This document shows, piece by piece, positions 7,324 to 9,815 of a stretch of DNA of 9,815 bases; position 1 is the stretch's first letter, and the number at the start of each line of letters is the position of its first letter. The stretch is from JBKQWK01 sp052139595. GTDB lineage: Bacteria > Actinomycetota > Thermoleophilia > UBA2241. The stretch spans positions 1 to 9,815 of the forward strand of contig JBKQWK010000117.1 in NCBI GenBank assembly GCA_052139595.1. Reading direction: 5' to 3'. The position numbers were made by a program, and so were the translations under genes. The notes beneath the pieces were generated by a model. That model worked only from the letters and a program-made list of their open reading frames with translations, had not been told where the DNA came from and made no database searches.

Positions 7324-9447
7324 CTAGACGAACACCTCGACGCGATTCTTGCCCCGCTTCTTGGCAAGATAGAGCGCCTTGTCAACGGCCTGCAGGAGGT
7401 CGTCGGCAGATGCGAGGTGAGCATCGCAGGCGGCAATGCCGATACTCACGGTGATATGCGCATAGCGGCGACCGTCGCGACCAGAGAACCGCGTCGCCGC
7501 AACCTGACTGCGGATGCGCTCGCCAACGAAACTGGCGCCGGAGTCAGCCGGTTGATGCGTCGACGTCGCCTCGTTGTCGTCCGATCGCCCGGCGCCGACA
7601 ACGGTGACCTGCCGCTGCAGCCGGCCGCCGAAAACGGCGGCACCGTAAAGCGGCGTTCGCGGCAGGATCACGACGAACTCCTCGCCGCCGTAGCGCGCCG
7701 CGAGGTCGACGCCGCGGCGCAGATCGGTCTGCAAGATAGCGGCAACGTCGCGGAGCGCCTGGTCACCGAGCAGGTGGCCGAATTCGTCGTTGAAACGCTT
7801 GAAGTCGTCGATGTCGAGCATCAGCAGCGACAACGGCGCACGGGAGTGTCGCGCCCGCACGCATTCTTGCTGCAGACGCGCAGAGAAGTAGCGGCGATTG
7901 TAGAGACCGGTGAGGCCATCGGTGATGGCGAGATGCTCATTGCGACGATAGAGAGATGCGTTCTCCAGCGCGGCCGCCGTCTGGGTGGCGACGATCTGCA
8001 CGAGTTCGACTGCATCGTCGCCGAACCGGCGCAGACGGCGACTGCGCACGGCGACAAAGCCCTGAGCCTGGCCACGAGATACGAACGGCACGACCAGACT
8101 GGCGACCTGCTCGACGGTCTCTTGCCGGGCGCTCAGCTCGCTCACGGCCCGCTGTTCGAGAGCCGTCAGACCACGCGCCGGCGCCTGCTCGGCGCTGGCG
8201 AACGACAGATATGTGCTGTCGGCAGCCCGCAGCAGCACCTCAACGTCAGCCTCGTGCTCGTCGACAAGACGCGCCACCTCATCGCGCACACCAGACAGAA
8301 TCGCGCCGATGTCGAACGAGGCGGCGATCCGGCGGCTCGCCTCGAAGAGGCTCACGAGCTGCCGGCTGCGCTGCTGCTGGTGATCAAACAGGCGAGCGTT
8401 GTAAATGGCACCACCGGCCAGCTCGCCCAAAGCCGCCATGAGTTCGCGCTCCGCGGCACTGAACTGCCGCTCGCGCTCGTTGTCGTAAACGCGCAGAATC
8501 CCCAGCGGTCGCCCATCACGGAGCAGCGGCACGGTTAACTGAGCAAGATCGTTATAGCGACGCATGGCAGCGCGCTGCTCAGCGGACAACTCGGGGTCGC
8601 TGATGTGTTCTTCTTTGACTGCAGGGCTGGCGAACACCGAGTAATCGATTCCCCACTGGGCCAGCGACCAGGCGGTGCCAAGCGGTCCCATGTTCACCGG
8701 CATACCGCCCGGCCGTTCGTGCACCGCTCGATAAATCAGCATCTCGCTGTCCTCGTCGTACTCCCAGATCGTGCTTTCACTGGCGCTCACGGCGGCGGCG
8801 GCCTCATCAACAACGCGTTTGAGCACCTCGTCGATGTCGATCGTCGACGCAAGTGCCCGGCTGGCCGCGACCAGCGCCGCCAGGCGCCGAGTACGGTCTT
8901 CCTGTGCCTTGCGCTGGCGGGCATTGTGAATCGCGATCGCTGCCGGCACAGCGAGACCCTTGAGTAGCTCCAGGTCCTGACTGCTGAACCGGCGTACCCG
9001 CCGCGTCTCCGTCAGCCCAAGCACACCGATGACCTCGCCGGCAAAAATCAGCGGCGTGTCGACGCACGACTTCTCGTGCCACTCAACCATGCGCGCCCGC
9101 TCGGGATCGTCCTGGTCGAAGTCGTCGATCGTCAACACCAGGGTCTGGCGCTTGTCAACGACCAGATCGTATCCCGTGCGCTCGTCAACCAGGCTAACGG
9201 TGCCAATGTAGTCGAGGTCCAGCTGACTGACGCCATCACGCGACCAGCAGGCCACGTACGTAAGGCGGCGCGTGGCGGCGTCATACTCGTGGATATCGCA
9301 GGACGACACGCTGAGCGCTTCGCCGACCTGCTGGGCAATGGTTGCCAGGACGTCGTCGAGCACGAGGCTCAGCGTCAGTGTGGCACCAACCTCCAGCGCG
9401 ATGTGCGGCCAAGAGCGACGCCGACGACCTGGCCCAGAGGCGCTCAC
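7324..9447 (-). CDS. Diguanylate cyclase, GAF-GAF-GAF-GGDEF (second copy)
   Basis: Paralogue of the neighbouring cyclase, 707 aa, soluble. The start is GTG 9447, which overlaps the stop of the upstream cyclase gene by 4 nt (GTGA). No good Shine-Dalgarno is seen, which fits translational coupling. An Arg-rich N-terminal tail (RRRR at 8-11) precedes three GAF domains at about 17-178, 190-354 and 366-500. The GGDEF domain has ITDGLTGLYNRRYF (508-521), LDIDDFKRFNDEFGH, active-site GGEEF (587-591), RxxD inhibitory site as RGVD (578-581), and ends ALYLAKKRGKNRVEVFV. An insertion of about 35 residues, rich in Ser, Asp and Thr, follows LPRT in the GGDEF domain, at the same place as in the neighbour but unlike it in sequence. 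GAF1 shares the ACW (C67) and (E/S)CD (C50) cysteines with the neighbour; the third GAF is the most divergent and lacks the repeated DP-R-M-R(W/Y) motif. Activity is expected from the intact site; the signal sensed is unknown. Confidence 0.93.
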   Translation of the reverse strand: MSASGPGRRRRSWPHIALEVGATLTLSLVLDDVLATIAQQVGEALSVSSCDIHEYDAATRRLTYVACWSRDGVSQLDLDYIGTVSLVDERTGYDLVVDKRQTLVLTIDDFDQDDPERARMVEWHEKSCVDTPLIFAGEVIGVLGLTETRRVRRFSSQDLELLKGLAVPAAIAIHNARQRKAQEDRTRRLAALVAASRALASTIDIDEVLKRVVDEAAAAVSASESTIWEYDEDSEMLIYRAVHERPGGMPVNMGPLGTAWSLAQWGIDYSVFASPAVKEEHISDPELSAEQRAAMRRYNDLAQLTVPLLRDGRPLGILRVYDNERERQFSAAERELMAALGELAGGAIYNARLFDHQQQRSRQLVSLFEASRRIAASFDIGAILSGVRDEVARLVDEHEADVEVLLRAADSTYLSFASAEQAPARGLTALEQRAVSELSARQETVEQVASLVVPFVSRGQAQGFVAVRSRRLRRFGDDAVELVQIVATQTAAALENASLYRRNEHLAITDGLTGLYNRRYFSARLQQECVRARHSRAPLSLLMLDIDDFKRFNDEFGHLLGDQALRDVAAILQTDLRRGVDLAARYGGEEFVVILPRTPLYGAAVFGGRLQRQVTVVGAGRSDDNEATSTHQPADSGASFVGERIRSQVAATRFSGRDGRRYAHITVSIGIAACDAHLASADDLLQAVDKALYLAKKRGKNRVEVFV

Positions 9448-9815
9448 GGTCGGTAGAGTTCGACGCGATTCTTGCCGCGACGCTTGGCCACGTACAGCGC
9501 CTTGTCGGCCTGGCGCACGAGCTCTTCGGGGTCCGCCGCGGCCATCGGCAAGGCGGCAATGCCGATGCTCACAGTAAGCTCGGCGGAGCCCTCGTCGGCA
9601 GCGAACGAAGTCTGCGCGACCAGCCGGCAGAGATGTTCACCAATGGCGAAAGCCGTGGTGACGGGCCGGACCTGACCGGCAATCTGATCCGCTGTCACAT
9701 CACTGATTCCGGCAGCGGAGAGCGGAGTCTCAGGCAACAATACGGCGAACTCCTCACCACCATAACGTGCCGCAAGGTCAACATGGTAACGCAGCTCCTG
9801 CTGCAGAATCCCCGC
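9444..9815 (-). CDS. Diguanylate cyclase GGDEF domain, N-terminus outside window
   Basis: The last 123 residues of a third cyclase; the reading frame is open to the window edge and its sensory part lies to the right. Seen: RYHVDLAARYGGEEFAVLLP near the edge with an intact GGEEF active site; then an insertion shorter than in the two downstream copies; then LTVSIGIAALPMA and a C-terminus ALYVAKRRGKNRVELYRP very close to the neighbours' ends. At the inhibitory position five residues before GGEEF it reads YHVD rather than RxxD, so allosteric product inhibition may be lost. It is the upstream gene of the operon as far as visible and its stop overlaps the next start by 4 nt. By paralogy it may also carry GAF domains, but this cannot be seen. 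Confidence 0.9.
   Translation of the reverse strand, partial: AGILQQELRYHVDLAARYGGEEFAVLLPETPLSAAGISDVTADQIAGQVRPVTTAFAIGEHLCRLVAQTSFAADEGSAELTVSIGIAALPMAAADPEELVRQADKALYVAKRRGKNRVELYRP

Noticed and set aside
6763..8538. 591-codon open frame on the plus strand, antisense to the two cyclase genes
   Set aside because: It spans two real genes and their gap in a mirror frame, its translation has no recognisable domain, and GC-rich codon use makes long antisense frames common. The minus-strand GAF and GGDEF motifs are unmistakable.
1..9815. Search for CRISPR arrays, tRNAs, insertion sequences, toxin-antitoxin or defence genes
   Set aside because: No spaced direct repeats, cloverleaf, transposase motifs or terminal inverted repeats were noticed; the coding space is filled by the listed genes.

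Overview
The window is GC-rich chromosomal DNA (visibly well above 60% G+C, third codon positions mostly G or C). No insertion sequence, tRNA, rRNA, CRISPR array or phage-like gene was seen. Protein style (multi-GAF diguanylate cyclases, a long acyl-CoA dehydrogenase next to etfBA) suggests a high-GC free-living bacterium. A deep-branching Actinomycetota such as a Thermoleophilia-like lineage is my best guess, but this rests on impression rather than a phylogeny.

Layout, left to right. (1) 1-1121, minus strand: the first 373 codons of a glutamyl-tRNA synthetase (gltX), cut by the window edge at its C-terminus. (2) 1122-1264: a divergent intergenic region with a perfect TATAAT for gltX and a weaker promoter candidate for the rightward operon. 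(3) 1265-5029, plus strand: a tightly packed three-gene operon, etfB-etfA-acyl-CoA dehydrogenase, with 8-nt and 4-nt gene overlaps. The ETF subunits carry the sequence style of the clade that includes electron-bifurcating ETFs (GDTAQVGP in EtfB, RPAFGGNI in EtfA), not that of the mitochondrial/proteobacterial beta-oxidation ETF. The dehydrogenase (570 aa) is longer than the ordinary ~380 aa family, with extra N-terminal, internal and C-terminal segments. (4) 5030-5076: a short convergent gap with only weak inverted repeats. (5) 5077-9815, minus strand: three consecutive diguanylate cyclase genes read right to left (the first is cut by the right edge). The two complete ones have the architecture GAF-GAF-GAF-GGDEF with a ~175-residue module period. 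All have GGEEF active sites. The inhibitory RxxD site is intact in two and altered to YxxD in the partial one.

How they work together: the etfBA-dehydrogenase operon should oxidise an acyl-CoA and pass electrons through ETF; its acceptor is not encoded here. The DGC cluster should convert signals sensed by soluble GAF domains into cyclic di-GMP. I see no direct functional link between gltX, the ETF operon and the DGC cluster. The window looks mostly like ordinary core and signalling genes. The items most worth a second look are the tandem DGC family (variable insertions inside the GGDEF domain, a repeated GAF motif, I-site loss in one copy) and the bifurcation-type ETF paired with a long acyl-CoA dehydrogenase.
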